DNA of 64,000 nt from an uncultured Collinsella sp. (GTDB lineage: Bacteria; Actinomycetota; Coriobacteriia; Coriobacteriales; Coriobacteriaceae). The notes beneath the pieces are model-generated. The model worked only from the letters and a program-made list of their open reading frames with translations, was not told the DNA's origin and made no database searches. Location of the stretch: the NCBI GenBank assembly GCA_958445065.1, contig CAUCQW010000007.1:1-64000 (forward strand), in the 5' to 3' direction. A program made the position numbers and the translations under genes. Positions 7,013 through 15,431 of the stretch are shown piece after piece (the stretch's first letter is position 1; every line of letters starts with the position of its first letter).

Positions 7013-8353
7013 ATGCTTACTACCAAAGAAGCCGCCGAGCTGCTCGGCATCACTCCGCGCAGGGTGCAGGAGCTCATAAAAAACGGAGCACTTGAGGCCC
7101 GCAAGGCTTCTGGTGTATGGCTCATCGACAAAGACAGCGTCGACACGCGACTCCGCTCTGTGACCAAAACGGGGGGACGTCCCCGCCGCGGCCACGGTAA
7201 GAGCGAGATCGCGTTCACCCTCATGAACCGCACGTACGAAGTCGCTCAGCTGGTCTACAGTACATCGCGAAAAGACTTTACCCACATCAGTGCCGACATC
7301 GATTACGCCCACGCCCCTATTGGAGTATTTGGCCCTAATAGCCCCATATCGCTAGACTCCTTCCGCATCTGGTGGCGCGGCCGCGGTATCCCGCTCGCAC
7401 GCATTGGGCTAGCCTCCCTGCTTGCAGAAGCCGCAGTCGATGTTCCCGATGAACTCGTCCAGCGAAATCTCGGCCTCTCCTTATCCGACCAGTATTGGAT
7501 TAGGCCCCAAGGTTCCGGTCTCACCTGGGAGGATATCAATTTCTTCAATAACGCCTTTGATGACGTCTCTCTCAGCATCGCACCCTTCGCCCCAGAGGGA
7601 AAAGCGGCTGCCGCAAAGCCCGATAACACCTCGGACGGCAATCTTCAAAAGTACTGGACGTGCGAGGGCGAACGTCGAATTCTGCATAAGGCAGGAGCGC
7701 ACCTGGACCAGGAACCTTATAACGAGCTGGTGGCGACCGCGCTCCACCGTCGCATCCTAAACGCCTGCGATTATGTGCCTTACTCGCTCGAGGGCACGGG
7801 CACTTCCGCCCTGAGCACATGCGATGTCTTCTTAACTGATGAAGAAGAGTATGTCCCTGCGTTCTATGTAAACCAGCACGCAAACGCAGATGAACGGCTA
7901 ACCGACTACGAGCGATATGTAGCAAACTGCGAGGAGCTCGGGGTGACAGGCGTCAAGGATGCCCTTGACCGCATGATCGTATGTGACGACATCATTGCCA
8001 ACTACGATCGTCATTGGCGCAACTTCGGCCTCGTGCGAAACGTAAACACGCAAGCTTGCAGACCTGCCCCCATCTTCGATTCGGGCTCATCGCTCTGGTG
8101 CAACATATCACTAGAGGAGCTTAGGGCGGGAGAGCACAGTTTTACCAGCGCACAATTTCATTCAAGCCCCGCCAAACAAATGTTGCTCGTCGAGGACATG
8201 GGCTGGTTTGACGGCGACAAACTCGAAGGCTTCGTTGACGAGGCAATCGAGATTCTTTCCAGAAACGACGCGCTCACGGCAAGGCTGCCATATCTAAAAG
8301 AGGCGCTAACGTGGCGCCTCGAAAGAATGATCGACATCGCTGAATGGAGTTAG
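7013..8353 (+). CDS. HipA-like kinase with N-terminal excisionase-type DNA-binding domain
   Basis: 446 residues from the ATG at 7013 (GAAGGG lies 7 nt upstream). A TTG at 6971 is in frame but lies inside the operator loop and is not preferred. Residues 1-50 form an excisionase/MerR-like helix-turn-helix (TTKEAAELLGITPRRVQELI, then a wing with GVWLIDKDS). The rest resembles HipA-type kinases: SLSDQYWIRP and WEDINFFNN in the middle, a catalytic loop IIANYDRHWRNFGLV, and a metal-binding IFDSGSSL. No separate antitoxin gene adjoins, so regulator and kinase seem to be one chain. HipA enzymes phosphorylate translation factors; the target here is unknown. Low-GC flanks and isolation suggest acquisition by transfer. 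Confidence 0.75.
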   Translation: MLTTKEAAELLGITPRRVQELIKNGALEARKASGVWLIDKDSVDTRLRSVTKTGGRPRRGHGKSEIAFTLMNRTYEVAQLVYSTSRKDFTHISADIDYAHAPIGVFGPNSPISLDSFRIWWRGRGIPLARIGLASLLAEAAVDVPDELVQRNLGLSLSDQYWIRPQGSGLTWEDINFFNNAFDDVSLSIAPFAPEGKAAAAKPDNTSDGNLQKYWTCEGERRILHKAGAHLDQEPYNELVATALHRRILNACDYVPYSLEGTGTSALSTCDVFLTDEEEYVPAFYVNQHANADERLTDYERYVANCEELGVTGVKDALDRMIVCDDIIANYDRHWRNFGLVRNVNTQACRPAPIFDSGSSLWCNISLEELRAGEHSFTSAQFHSSPAKQMLLVEDMGWFDGDKLEGFVDEAIEILSRNDALTARLPYLKEALTWRLERMIDIAEWS

Positions 8354-8380
8354 CGAGGCAGCATTGCCCCGCCAACTCCC

Positions 8381-9058
8381 CTACCTCCCGCGCAGGGCCT
8401 TGAGCTTGGCCAGGGCATCGGGGCTCAGGCGACTGCCCAGAGTCATCTTGATCTGCGGAGCTTCCTCTGCCTCGTGAACGTCGTTATCGATCTGTTTAAT
8501 CTCGTCTACCAGCATACGGCTCGAGATGCGCGTAACGCCCTTGCCCATGACGACGGCCTGGATCGTGCCGTCGCTCGATACCACGGAGCACGCGCGACCT
8601 TCCTCACGTGCCTCGATGCAGAGCTTCTGCACCACGGTATCGGCCGAAACACCCGTCGGCGAAAACTCAATGCGCACGCCGCGGGCCGGTAGGTTGGGGC
8701 GCTCGCTGGAGATATTGCCCGCGCCGTCAAACACGATTACGGCCTCGTAGCGGCCCTGGGCAAACGCGGCAACATCGTTGATGAGTGCCGTGCGCGCCAT
8801 ATCGTGAACGTCGCTGGAATACGGATCATCGGAATGGTCGTAGACGAGCTTTTCGTAGCGCGGCGTGCAGTGGATCACGTTGTAGCCGTCGACCACCAGC
8901 AGCTCGGGCTTATTGGAGTGCACCGTCGAGACCGGGTCGGCGATGGCCTGCGCAAACGCATTGCCGCCCACGCCATAGGTCGCGGCCGAAACAATCGGCT
9001 TGGCCGAACCTTCGCCAAAGCGCTTGGCCTTGGATTTGGCGCGGTTCTTCTTGGACAT
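8381..9058 (-). CDS. yacP: NYN-domain RNA-binding/endoribonuclease protein (YacP/Rae1-like)
   Basis: 225 residues. A basic N-terminus (MSKKNRAKSKAKRFGEG) precedes a PIN-like NYN domain: LLVVDGYNVIH (about residue 55), VIVFDGAGN, and SSDGTIQAVV provide the acidic metal-binding residues. Family members such as Bacillus subtilis Rae1 cleave mRNA on ribosomes. It lies 3 bp after rlmB on the same strand; yacP-rlmB-cysS neighbours are conserved in Gram-positive bacteria, which supports the assignment. Confidence 0.85.
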   Translation of the reverse strand: MSKKNRAKSKAKRFGEGSAKPIVSAATYGVGGNAFAQAIADPVSTVHSNKPELLVVDGYNVIHCTPRYEKLVYDHSDDPYSSDVHDMARTALINDVAAFAQGRYEAVIVFDGAGNISSERPNLPARGVRIEFSPTGVSADTVVQKLCIEAREEGRACSVVSSDGTIQAVVMGKGVTRISSRMLVDEIKQIDNDVHEAEEAPQIKMTLGSRLSPDALAKLKALRGR

Positions 9059-9061
9059 GCG

Positions 9062-9976
9062 CTACTCCTCCCCCATGAGCTCGCCGGCGTTGCGGCGCAG
9101 CCACTCAAAGCACAGCGCGGTGGTCGCCTGGGCCACGTTGAGACTCTCGGTCATGCCGCGCTGGGGAAGCTTGGTCAAAAAGTCACATTTCTCGAGCACC
9201 AGACGCGAGATGCCGTCGCCCTCGGAGCCCATGACGAGCGCCACGCGGCCCTCGAAGGGAGCATCCCAGCAGCTGCCCTCGGCATGCTCGGAAGCGCCAC
9301 CCACCCAAAAGCCGGCGGCCTTGAGGTCATCGAGCGCACGGGCGATATTGGGCACCTGCGCGATAGGCAGATGCATGACGGCGCCGGCGGAGGTCTTGTA
9401 GCTGCCCACGGTCACGCCGGCGGCACGCTTGTTGGCGATGATGACGCCCGCTGCGCCCACAACCTCGGCAGAGCGCACGATGGCGCCAAAGTTACCGTCG
9501 TCGGTCACATGGTCGAGCACCACGACAAGCGCCGGGCCCTCGCCTGCGCGGTCGAGGATGTCGGCGACATCGGCGTAAGGGAAGTTGCCCACCTCGAGCG
9601 CAATGCCCTGGTGAGCGCCATGGCTCGACAGCGCATCGAGCTGCGCGCGCGGCACATACTTAATGCGGACGCCCGTGGCGTTGAGGTCATCGACCAGGCG
9701 CGACAGAGCGGCATCGCGCTCCCCGCCCTCGGCGATGAGCGCGCACTTGATGGGAAAACCGGTGCGCAGCGCCTCGGCGGCAGCACGACGACCTTCGATA
9801 AACTCGCCCTTGGGAACCTGGACAGCGTCGCGGTTACGATCGCGTTGCGGACGTGCGGCCTGGGCGCGATCGCGCTGGCCCTTGGGAGTGGCAGCGCGGT
9901 CGTTGCGGCGAATCGGACGCGAGCCAGAAGCAGTCTGCTTGCCGCCACGAGGCGCACGCTTGCGATTGTCGGCCAT
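9062..9976 (-). CDS. rlmB: 23S rRNA (guanosine-2'-O-)-methyltransferase RlmB
   Basis: 304 residues: a long Arg/Lys-rich extension (about 1-50), the TrmH substrate-binding domain (EGRRAAAEALRTG), and the SpoU/TrmH knotted methyltransferase domain with VLDHVTDDGNFGAIVRSAE, MGSEGDGISRLVL and ESLNVAQATTALCFE. The enzyme methylates G2251 (E. coli numbering) in the ribosomal P loop. A related TrmH-family specificity cannot be ruled out. It is transcribed with yacP; a hairpin region separates it from cysS. Confidence 0.9.
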   Translation of the reverse strand: MADNRKRAPRGGKQTASGSRPIRRNDRAATPKGQRDRAQAARPQRDRNRDAVQVPKGEFIEGRRAAAEALRTGFPIKCALIAEGGERDAALSRLVDDLNATGVRIKYVPRAQLDALSSHGAHQGIALEVGNFPYADVADILDRAGEGPALVVVLDHVTDDGNFGAIVRSAEVVGAAGVIIANKRAAGVTVGSYKTSAGAVMHLPIAQVPNIARALDDLKAAGFWVGGASEHAEGSCWDAPFEGRVALVMGSEGDGISRLVLEKCDFLTKLPQRGMTESLNVAQATTALCFEWLRRNAGELMGEE

Positions 9977-10021
9977 AAAACGGCCTCCTTTAAAAAATTT
10001 TCAAACAGGACAAAAGAAGCG

Positions 10022-10049
10022 ACCGCTTAAGACGAATAGCTCAAGCGGT
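10022..10049 (-). terminator. Probable terminator between cysS and rlmB
   Basis: Minus-strand hairpin ACCGCTTGAGC ... TTAAGCGGT followed by CGCTTCTTTTG. It directly follows the larger hairpin at 10055-10156. Confidence 0.55.
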
Positions 10050-10054
10050 CGGTA

Positions 10055-10156
10055 CGGGTTTTCCAAGTGCCCGAGATTGCCGTGAAAGAGGAGCGACGCG
10101 TACTTGAGTACGCGAGCGACGGTTTGAACGGCAAGGTCGGGTGCTTGGGAAACCCG
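10055..10156. repeat. Long imperfect hairpin 6 bp past the cysS stop
   Basis: 30-bp arms (10055-10084 and 10127-10156, 24 of 30 match) enclose a second small stem GCGTAC-TTGA-GTACGC. The whole is a 102-nt nested hairpin in the space between cysS and rlmB. It may be a terminator or a structured RNA; its sequence is not recognised. Confidence 0.7.
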
Positions 10157-10162
10157 CGGGGA

Positions 10163-11629
10163 TTAGAGAGATTTAATACGAGTGCCCGCGGCAGTATCCT
10201 CAATGGTGAGGCCCAGGTCCTTGAGCTGGTCGCGGATGGCGTCGGCCAGATCCCAGTTCTTGGCAGCGCGGGCCTCGGCGCGGGCCTCGAGAATCTTGGC
10301 AGCGGCCTCGTCCACGTCGTCGCCCGTGTAGGCGACCAGGCCGGCGGCAACACCCAGCAGACCCAGCGGCAGCTCGACCTTGGGCTCGGGGAGCTCAACG
10401 CCAAACGTATCGAGCAGCTCGACCAGCGTATCGGCGGCGGCAAGCGCGGCGGCCTTGTCGGCAGCGTCGCCCGCCTGCTCCAGGTACTGGTTGCACTCGG
10501 TCACAAAGCCAAAGACGGCACCCATGGCACCGGCGGTGTTAAAGTCGTCGTCCATGCACTCCTTAAAGGTGGCACGGGTCTCGGCGGCCTTGGCGGCAAA
10601 CGCCTCGGATGCTGCCTCATCGGCATCGGCCGTCGCATGGTTCGCGGCCCAGCGCAGGTTCTCGACCGTACCGGCGATACGCGTGAGCGAGTTCTCGGCA
10701 CCCTCCAAGCGCTCCCAAGAAAAGTCGAGCGGCGAGCGATAGCTCGTCTGCAGCATCAGCAGGCGCAGGGCGGCAGCGGAATGCTGCTCGAGGACCTCGG
10801 CCAGCGTAAAGAAGTTGCCGAGCGACTTGGACATTTTCTCGCCGTCAACCAGCAGCATGCCCGTGTGCATCCAGGTGTTGGAAAAGCCCTGGTGCCAGGC
10901 GCAGGTAGCCTGGGCGCACTCGTTCTCGTGATGCGGGAAGGCAAGGTCGGAGCCGCCGCCATGAATGTCAATTGGGGTGCCCAGGTAGCGGTGCACCATG
11001 GCGGCGCACTCGGTGTGCCAACCGGGACGGCCCTCGCCCCAGGGGCTCGGCCAGCTGGGCTCGCCGGGCTTTGCGGCCTTCCACAGGGCAAAGTCGAGCG
11101 GGTCGATCTTGTCCTCGTTCTCCTCGATGCGCGCACCAACCATAAGGTCGTCGATGTTGCGGCCCGAGACCTGACCATAGTTGGGATCGCTGCGCACGGC
11201 AAAGTACACATCGCCGTTATCGGCTGCGTAAGCGTGGCCCTGCTCGATAAGCGTCTTGATCATGGCGATCATGGGGCCGATCTCCTTGGTGGCGCGGGGG
11301 CGCACATCGGGATCGAGCACGTTGGCGGCGCGCATGACGCCGATGAACTTGTCGGAGAACTCCGTCGCGACCTCGGCAGCCGTACGGCCCTGCTCGTTGG
11401 CGCGCTTGATGATCTTGTCGTCGACATCGGTGAGGTTCTGGGCGAACGTGACCTCGTAGCCGCTCGCGATGAGCCAGCGTCGAATCACATCGAAGCTGAT
11501 GAACGTGCGGGCATTGCCGATGTGGATGTTGTCGTAGACCGTGGGGCCGCACACGTACATGCGAACCTTGCCGGACTCGATGGGCTGGAACTCTTCCTTT
11601 TTATGGGTAGCGCTGTTGTAGATACGCAT
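10163..11629 (-). CDS. cysS: Cysteinyl-tRNA synthetase
   Basis: 488 residues, a class I aminoacyl-tRNA synthetase acting in the cytoplasm. YVCGPTVYDNIHIGNARTF holds the zinc-binding Cys and the HIGH-type motif (HIGN). KMSKSLGNF is the KMSKS loop, and GWHTECAAM and FPHHENECAQ add zinc ligands. The C-terminal DALR-type helical region is present. The ispF stop follows its start region at 3 bp, so ispD, ispF and cysS probably form one transcript. Confidence 0.97.
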   Translation of the reverse strand: MRIYNSATHKKEEFQPIESGKVRMYVCGPTVYDNIHIGNARTFISFDVIRRWLIASGYEVTFAQNLTDVDDKIIKRANEQGRTAAEVATEFSDKFIGVMRAANVLDPDVRPRATKEIGPMIAMIKTLIEQGHAYAADNGDVYFAVRSDPNYGQVSGRNIDDLMVGARIEENEDKIDPLDFALWKAAKPGEPSWPSPWGEGRPGWHTECAAMVHRYLGTPIDIHGGGSDLAFPHHENECAQATCAWHQGFSNTWMHTGMLLVDGEKMSKSLGNFFTLAEVLEQHSAAALRLLMLQTSYRSPLDFSWERLEGAENSLTRIAGTVENLRWAANHATADADEAASEAFAAKAAETRATFKECMDDDFNTAGAMGAVFGFVTECNQYLEQAGDAADKAAALAAADTLVELLDTFGVELPEPKVELPLGLLGVAAGLVAYTGDDVDEAAAKILEARAEARAAKNWDLADAIRDQLKDLGLTIEDTAAGTRIKSL

Positions 11630-11632
11630 TCG

Positions 11633-12127
11633 TTACTCCTTAACGGTTTTCTGTAGCAGGCAGACGGCCCAGGCGCCGATTCCCTCGCCCTGGCCTTCCC
11701 AACCGAGCTTTTCGGTCGTAGTGGCGGCGACGCCTACATTTTCGACGTCAACGCCCAGGGCATGGGCAAGGTTGGCGCGCATGGCATCGCGGTGCGGGGT
11801 GATCTTGGGTTGCTGACAGGCAATGGTGCAATCGGCATCGACAAACTCAAAGCCCAGCTCGCGCGCATAGTCCATCACGCGAGCGAGCAGCACCATCGAA
11901 TCGGCACCCTCGTAGGCAGGATCGGTGTCGGGGAATAGCTTGCCGATGTCTCCCCCGCGGCAGGCGCCCAGAATGGCGTCGGCCAAGGCGTGCGCGAGCA
12001 CATCGGCATCCGAGTGGCCCAGCAGGCCGCGCTCGTAGGGAATGTCGACCCCGCCGATGATACATCGACGCCCCTCCACCAAACGGTGGACGTCGTAGCC
12101 GTGGCCAATGCGCAGGTTACTGAACAT
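11633..12127 (-). CDS. ispF: 2-C-methyl-D-erythritol 2,4-cyclodiphosphate synthase
   Basis: 164 residues, the usual size. It forms the cyclic diphosphate in the MEP isoprenoid pathway. RIGHGYDVHRL and LLGHSDADVLAHALADAILGA contain the zinc-binding Asp/His residues, and the C-terminal ATTTEKLGWEGQGEGI is typical. The start at 12127 begins MFSNLRIGHG; longer in-frame starts lie inside ispD. It overlaps ispD by 11 nt, indicating coupled translation. Confidence 0.95.
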   Translation of the reverse strand: MFSNLRIGHGYDVHRLVEGRRCIIGGVDIPYERGLLGHSDADVLAHALADAILGACRGGDIGKLFPDTDPAYEGADSMVLLARVMDYARELGFEFVDADCTIACQQPKITPHRDAMRANLAHALGVDVENVGVAATTTEKLGWEGQGEGIGAWAVCLLQKTVKE

Positions 12128-12845
12128 AGGGAAGGTCCTCTCCCTCGGCCATGCGGCCAAGCAGAATCGCGGTTACGGGACGCAGATCCTCGGGCACCGT
12201 CACCTTAAGGTTGTCGCGCGGGCTCTGGACACAGCGGACGCGCCCGCCCATGCGCTCGACCAGCGATGAGTCGTCGGTACCGATAAAGCCCTCGGCAATC
12301 GCCGCGGCATGGGCACGCTTCATCGCGTCGACGCTAAAGATCTGCGGCGTCTGCGCGGCCCAATAGAGCTCGCGCGGCGGCGTCTCGACGATATTATCGC
12401 CGTCGACGATCTTGAGCGTGTCGATCGCGGGCTGACCGCACACGACACCGTCGAGCGAGCGGTCACCCATGAGCACGTCGATAGCGTGGTCGATGGCCTC
12501 GGTCGTAATGAGCGGACGAGCGCCATCGTGGATGGCGACATATTCGAAACCCGCCGGAACCGCATGCACGCCGGCACGGGTGGAATCCTGACGGGTATCG
12601 CCGGCATCGGCAAAGCTGATGGGCGTGTCATAGTCAAACGGGTCGATGGCAAGGCGGCGCATCTCGGCACGGCGCTCGGCAGGACACACCACCACGATAT
12701 GGCCGACCTTGTCGCTACGATCAAACGCGCGGATGGACCAGCTCATGAGCGGACGGCCCGCCACGTTAACGAGCTGCTTGCCGCCGGGATTTCCAAAGCG
12801 CTGACCGCTGCCGCCGGCAACGACCACGGCGCATACGGGCGCCAT
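12117..12845 (-). CDS. ispD: 2-C-methyl-D-erythritol 4-phosphate cytidylyltransferase
   Basis: 242 residues. It transfers CMP to MEP, the third step of the MEP pathway. The nucleotide-binding N-terminus AVVVAGGSGQRFGNPGGKQ, the metal-binding IHDGARPLIT, and AAQTPQIFSVD and GTDDSSLVERMG are all present. Its ATG overlaps the disA stop by one base (TAATG). ispE, which acts next, lies elsewhere in this window. Confidence 0.95.
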   Translation of the reverse strand: MAPVCAVVVAGGSGQRFGNPGGKQLVNVAGRPLMSWSIRAFDRSDKVGHIVVVCPAERRAEMRRLAIDPFDYDTPISFADAGDTRQDSTRAGVHAVPAGFEYVAIHDGARPLITTEAIDHAIDVLMGDRSLDGVVCGQPAIDTLKIVDGDNIVETPPRELYWAAQTPQIFSVDAMKRAHAAAIAEGFIGTDDSSLVERMGGRVRCVQSPRDNLKVTVPEDLRPVTAILLGRMAEGEDLPYVQ

Positions 12846-13912
12846 TATGCGTTCCCCTGTTTGGTGCCCTTCATGCGGTACAGCGAGTCCGCAAGAATGG
12901 CAGGGTTGTTGACGCCAAAGTCGCCCAGGCGCTCCGGATCCTCGCTGATGTCGTCCATGAGCTCCTGCAGCGAGCCGTACTCGTCGACGATCTTCTCGGC
13001 CACGCCGTCGCGCACGACGGACACGCGCGAAAGCGTGCGCAGGCCCAGCGGCGTCATGACGGAGTCCTCGTCCAGGTCGTCATAGCCCAGAACTGCCGCC
13101 ACGTGCTGCGGGTCGGACAGGTCCTTAGGCGTCATGCGAGCGAGCTCTGCACGAATCTTCTCGGCGTTTGCCTCGGAGGAATCGCTCGCGTAGTCGCGGA
13201 TCATCAGGTCGTATTCGGTATCCATGCTGGAACCGGCGAGCTGCTCGAGCTGCATCTGCACGAGCTTGCCCTGGTTGCCCAGCTTGACGATGCAATCCTT
13301 AAGCTCGGTCTTTGCTTGCTGCATGATCTCGAAGCTCGAGAAAATACCGGTAATGTCGGCGAGCGTAACGTAGTCGTCGAGCTCGAGGGCCGTCAGGCGC
13401 AGCAGGGAGCGGTCGAGCGACTGACGAGTAGTCTGAAGCGTGGCGACGAGCTGGTTGACCGAGCTCATGATGGTGGTGACGGGCTGGATCTCGTAGCTCT
13501 TGCCGTGAACGTACACGTTAACGACGGCACGACGGGCCGAGACCGAGATCACGATGGCATCGGTGAGCACCGACATGCGAGCGGCGGTGCGGTGACGCAT
13601 GCCCGTCTCGCTCGTGGCAAGCGAGGGATCGGGATTGAGGTGGAAGTTGGCGCGCAGGATCTGGGTGAGGTCGCCGTCGATGACGATGGCACCGTCCATC
13701 TTGGAGAGCTCGAACAGACGGTTCGAGGTGAACGAAATGTTGAGCGGGAAGCCGTCGTTACCGGCAGCGAGCACGTTTTCGGTGTCGCCGACGCAGATAA
13801 GGGCGCCCAGGTGACCGGCGATGATCATGTCGAGGGCGGTGCGGATCGGCTGACCAGGTGCCGTCAGGCGGATGGCCTGTTCCATACGCTTTTGCAGCTC
13901 GTTCTTATCCAA
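12845..13912 (-). CDS. disA: DisA, cyclic di-AMP synthase and DNA integrity scanner
   Basis: 355 residues, the usual length. The diadenylate cyclase domain (about 10-150) carries the DGA motif (MDGAIVIDGD) and the RHR motif (TGMRHRTAARMS), both needed for making c-di-AMP from two ATP. A helical linker and C-terminal helix-hairpin-helix region (TLSRVSVVRDGVAEKIVDEY) bind branched DNA. In Gram-positive bacteria disA is often near radA or ispD, and here it heads the disA-ispD-ispF-cysS run. Confidence 0.95.
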   Translation of the reverse strand: MDKNELQKRMEQAIRLTAPGQPIRTALDMIIAGHLGALICVGDTENVLAAGNDGFPLNISFTSNRLFELSKMDGAIVIDGDLTQILRANFHLNPDPSLATSETGMRHRTAARMSVLTDAIVISVSARRAVVNVYVHGKSYEIQPVTTIMSSVNQLVATLQTTRQSLDRSLLRLTALELDDYVTLADITGIFSSFEIMQQAKTELKDCIVKLGNQGKLVQMQLEQLAGSSMDTEYDLMIRDYASDSSEANAEKIRAELARMTPKDLSDPQHVAAVLGYDDLDEDSVMTPLGLRTLSRVSVVRDGVAEKIVDEYGSLQELMDDISEDPERLGDFGVNNPAILADSLYRMKGTKQGNA

Positions 13913-14065
13913 GGCATCGCTCCCATCGTATACGCTCCATAAACGCTAAATAGTTTCTCACGGTTTGTCCCCGCGGCGCTTGCGAAATCCGATGCTTACA
14001 GAATGAGCGAACACAGCTGAGAGCCCAACCCAAATGGGCTGCTTATGTGGTAGCATCGGGGTTCA

Positions 14066-14207
14066 CATGAATGAGGGAGTAGTCGCGTGGCCGGGTTCGC
14101 CTCCGGTGGCGCGGCAAGTCAACATACTGGCCGAAACGGTCTGGCTTGCCTTAATGAACGAGACTCGTGGTTGTGCGCGCAGCGCGTACGCCACGGGTCT
14201 TTTTTGT
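14066..14207 (+). promoter_or_regulatory. yybP-ykoY manganese riboswitch with terminator
   Basis: The leader contains the conserved pieces of the Mn2+ aptamer: GAGGGAGTAG (14073-14082), GTCAACATACTGGCC, and AATGAACGAGACT, arranged around paired arms. It ends in a stem (about 14161-14200, GACTCGTGG with CCACGGGTC) plus a T6 tract, a transcription terminator. The likely logic is that Mn2+ binding prevents termination and turns on mntP. The assignment rests on motif recognition and on the exporter downstream. Confidence 0.88.
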
Positions 14208-14258
14208 TATTCCCCCAAGAGGTACACGCGGGCTCGCCCGCAGAGAGGGAGCCAGGCT

Positions 14259-14837
14259 ATGGGACTCGCAGAGCTCGTGTTGCTCGCCGTTGGCCTTTCG
14301 ATGGACGCCTTTGCCGTTTCCATCTGCAAGGGTCTCGGCATGAAAAAGATCAACCTTAAGGTCGCCGTGGTGCTCGGCCTGTTCTTTGGCGGCTTCCAGG
14401 CCGGCATGCCCGTAATCGGATGGGCGCTTGGCAGTCAGTTTATGGGCATCATCGGCCCCATCGACCACTGGATCGCCTTTATCCTGCTCGCCTTCATCGG
14501 CGGCAAAATGCTGTGGGAAGCCTTTACCGAGGACGAGGATGAAGGCGACGGCAAGGATGCCGAAAAGATTGACCTGGTCGAGTACCTGCTCCTCGCCATT
14601 GCCACCTCAATCGACGCCCTAGCCGTGGGCATCTCGTTTGCGGCACTCTCGGTCGACATCGTGCCCGCTGTATCGCTTATAGGCATCACAACGTTTATCT
14701 TCTCCGTCGCCGGCGTGGCGATCGGCCACACCTTTGGCGCGCGCTACGAAAAACCCGCCACCATCGTGGGTGGCGTCGTGCTTATCCTTATCGGCCTCAA
14801 GATTCTGCTGGAACACTTGGGGTTTTTGGCGCTGTAA
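14259..14837 (+). CDS. mntP: Manganese efflux pump MntP
   Basis: 192 residues with six predicted membrane helices in two inverted halves. Each half bears the family signature: LLAVGLSMDAFAVSICKG near the start and LLAIATSIDALAVGISFA in the middle, with the Asp residues needed for Mn2+ export. An acidic loop (EDEDEGDGKDAEK) separates the halves. The start at 14259 follows GGGAGCC; upstream in-frame codons belong to the riboswitch. Mn2+-responsive leader and efflux pump form a feedback unit. Confidence 0.95.
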   Translation: MGLAELVLLAVGLSMDAFAVSICKGLGMKKINLKVAVVLGLFFGGFQAGMPVIGWALGSQFMGIIGPIDHWIAFILLAFIGGKMLWEAFTEDEDEGDGKDAEKIDLVEYLLLAIATSIDALAVGISFAALSVDIVPAVSLIGITTFIFSVAGVAIGHTFGARYEKPATIVGGVVLILIGLKILLEHLGFLAL

Positions 14838-14867
14838 AACACCCTTCAAAACTAAACGTCCGGGCAA

Positions 14868-14899
14868 GGCCTCATGCAGAGTTTTGCATGAGGCCTTTT
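14868..14899 (+). terminator. Terminator of mntP, containing an operator-like sequence
   Basis: Stem GGCCTCATGCA ... TGCATGAGGCC followed by TTTT, 30 bp past mntP. Its centre (14873-14890) is nearly identical (17 of 18) to the hipBA operator half-site at 14900-14917. Confidence 0.8.
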
Positions 14900-14901
14900 C
14901 A

Positions 14902-14942
14902 TGCAGACTTTTGCATGTCATACTGATATGCAAAAGTCTGCA
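14902..14942. promoter_or_regulatory. Inverted-repeat operator of hipBA
   Basis: Perfect 15-bp arms TGCAGACTTTTGCAT (14902-14916) and its complement (14928-14942) around an 11-bp loop. It ends 5 bp before the Shine-Dalgarno of the hipB-like gene. HipB proteins repress their operon by binding such palindromes, so autoregulation is likely. Confidence 0.75.
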
Positions 14943-14957
14943 CGTTAGGAGATCGCC

Positions 14958-15428
14958 GTGGATACCCTTCCCATCACCACACCGCGCCAAGCTGGCATCT
15001 ACGTGCGCCAGGCACGCGATGCTCAGGGTCTCACCCGTGCAACCCTCGCTAAAAAAGCCGGTGTTTCGGAGCGCCTGCTCGCATCGCTCGAGCTGGGAGA
15101 TGCCACGGGTATTCGGCTCGACAAGCTGCTGGCGGTTTTCGGTGCTCTCGGACTGGCACTAGTTGCTCAAGGGAATATCGACGACACGAAACATGAGCAG
15201 CCAACCGACGCCCCGCATGCCGATTTGCAACCTTGTAGCACCCCCAGGTGCCATCACACTCAACGTCTTCACCATCGCAACCGACGCGGCGCAGCCATTC
15301 CAGCTCTTCCAGATACCCCCTTTACGGCCGAGCTCTACGACAAGGCCTTCGCCGATTTCGCCATGTCCAATCTCGGAGTCTCGATTGCCGCAAGCGCATC
15401 TGCCCAAACCAAGCCCGAAGGGAGATAG
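14958..15428 (+). CDS. HipB-like antitoxin, XRE-family repressor
   Basis: 156 residues from a GTG at 14958, 6 nt after AGGAG. Residues about 10-70 form a Cro/C1 helix-turn-helix (IYVRQARDAQGLTRATLAKK, then AGVSERLLASLELG, and DKLLAVFGALGLAL as the dimer helix). The C-terminal half is poorly ordered and longer than in E. coli HipB, with a final segment FTAELYDKAFADFAMSNL. It ends 3 bp before the hipA-like gene. As antitoxin it should bind the kinase and repress the operon from the palindrome just upstream. Confidence 0.85.
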   Translation: MDTLPITTPRQAGIYVRQARDAQGLTRATLAKKAGVSERLLASLELGDATGIRLDKLLAVFGALGLALVAQGNIDDTKHEQPTDAPHADLQPCSTPRCHHTQRLHHRNRRGAAIPALPDTPFTAELYDKAFADFAMSNLGVSIAASASAQTKPEGR

Positions 15429-15431
15429 CCA

